64,000 nt of DNA. It comes from Theocolax elegans (Eukaryota > Arthropoda > Insecta > Hymenoptera > Cerocephalidae). The notes beneath the pieces are model-generated. The model was given only the letters and a program-made list of their open reading frames with translations. It was not told the DNA's origin and searched no databases. Below are positions 63,278 to 64,000 of the stretch, one piece after another (within the stretch, counting starts at the first letter, position 1; each line of letters opens with the position of its first letter). The stretch lies in the NCBI GenBank assembly GCA_026168455.1, contig CM047428.1:37228121-37292120 (forward strand). Direction: 5' to 3'. Made by a program: the position numbers and the translations under genes.

Positions 63278-63806
63278 AAAGCGTTATTGGTGTACTAAAG
63301 TTTAATTCAACGGGTGTATTTCTTTTTTTCGAGTTTAGCCACTCTTTTAAACGATAAACATTATTTAATGCACAACTATATTTCAAATATGTTCTCTTTA
63401 ATCTGTGATGGATGCAATATTTATCATTCCATGGTAATTGTTGAAATGACGGACAATCGTTGTCGTACTCCAAATTAATAACCTCGTGCGCTGTCAGTTT
63501 ATGAATAAATAACCATTTTTCTTTACCACGCGTATAGATCGTACGTGCGTTCTTTGTAATTTCTTTCAAACTTTTTATTAACATCTTCTTTGACACTTCA
63601 CCTTCAAAATAATCTATACCGTGATGATGGTTTGTTAACCAGTTATTTTGTTTTCTTATATCTTCAGTTAATCGTTCGATACCTATTGATGGTGCAACGA
63701 TCCAACGTCCACTAAAATCATCGTTCACTGAAACGACTGCCACTTCCTTAGGCGTTACTGTATCTTCTTTTTCTTTGAAACACTGAATGTCAATGATTAT
63801 ATCCAT
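63153..63806 (-). CDS. Exonuclease-like (RNase H-fold?) protein next to the protease
   Basis: 217 codons from ATG 63806. MDIIIDIQCF and later KEVAVVSV, RWIVAPS, NNWLTNHHHGIDYFEGEV, NARTIYTRGKEKWLFIHKL, VINLEYDNDCPSFQQLP and CALNNVYRLKEWL resemble a protein family often seen near Maverick-type genes in insect genomes, with an N-terminal acidic strand (D-I-x-C/E-F) and a region like the core of DEDD nucleases. The last 40 or so codons (after about 63280) read in the frame opposite to the protease start and are probably not real, so the frame may be shifted near the end. Function is inferred only loosely. Confidence 0.5.
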   Translation of the reverse strand: MDIIIDIQCFKEKEDTVTPKEVAVVSVNDDFSGRWIVAPSIGIERLTEDIRKQNNWLTNHHHGIDYFEGEVSKKMLIKSLKEITKNARTIYTRGKEKWLFIHKLTAHEVINLEYDNDCPSFQQLPWNDKYCIHHRLKRTYLKYSCALNNVYRLKEWLNSKKRNTPVELNFSTPITLCDEQFGGSETFVQYSDSHSGRISSRSDTTGVDETDGFCLQY

Positions 63807-64000
63807 GGTGACAGTTTAAAGAGTTAAAACGTACTAATCCGTTTAATGTTGGATTTTTACATTATTCGTCAAACAGCTCCATCTATGAAATATTTATCCG
63901 CTAAAATCGACCATTACTTGTCTTGACGCATCAATTTCTAATATGTTTTCGAATTCAGCATAAATTATACAATTCACGGTAGTATACAATGGTTCATCGA
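63807..64000. other. Unassigned window end
   Basis: No feature seen. Confidence 0.4.

Overview
The window looks like a repeat-dominated, AT-rich piece of an arthropod nuclear genome, most probably an insect. I base this on the element families present: R1-clade and CR1/Jockey-group LINEs, a Penelope-like element, Helitron fragments, a Maverick/Polinton-type protease gene, tRNA- and 5S-derived SINEs, several foldback DNA elements, and two pseudogene copies of an ATAD3-type mitochondrial ATPase. A hymenopteran such as an ant is my best guess from general resemblance, but nothing here proves it. I see no intact host gene; the only long intact reading frame is a retrotransposon ORF.

Layout. 0-7.4 kb: an ATAD3 pseudogene (minus strand), then a decayed CACTA-like (Transposase_21-type) transposase split in two by a Penelope-like element, which itself carries a tRNA-derived SINE and a local tandem duplication. 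8.6-10.2 kb: a foldback element (FB1). 10.2-25.4 kb: a three-level nest. An R1-clade element on the minus strand is split by a CR1/Jockey-group element on the plus strand, which is split in its reverse transcriptase by a second R1-clade element with an intact 1169-residue ORF and a 16-bp target-site duplication; a perfect 1424-bp tandem duplication straddles the innermost junction. 25.4-43.4 kb: mostly non-coding repeats, including a possible solo LTR, Helitron termini, MITEs, a second foldback (29.8-31.0 kb), a second ATAD3 pseudogene, a 108-bp hairpin satellite (36.0-37.9 kb), a Helitron Rep fragment, and a third foldback with 639-bp mirror arms and a SINE in its loop.

43.7-45.3 kb holds the most unusual structure: about fifteen hairpins with different stems but almost the same 9-base loop (TKTAGATCT closed by GC/GC), the last five enclosed by a further stem so that they form a multi-branched fold. 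46-50 kb is tandem repeats and unassigned sequence. 50.76-60.01 kb is one large DNA transposon with long subrepeat-bearing terminal inverted repeats; it encodes a spliced DDE-type transposase whose reading continues into a zinc-binding module and a ubiquitin-specific-protease-like (C19-type) domain, now broken by a few stops and a 5S-rRNA-derived SINE. 61.4-63.8 kb holds minus-strand genes of Maverick/Polinton character, with an adenain-type cysteine protease next to an exonuclease-like protein.

There are no operons or pathways. The relationships here are nesting order, duplication and shared repeat families. All assignments are from reading the sequence; none were checked by database search.
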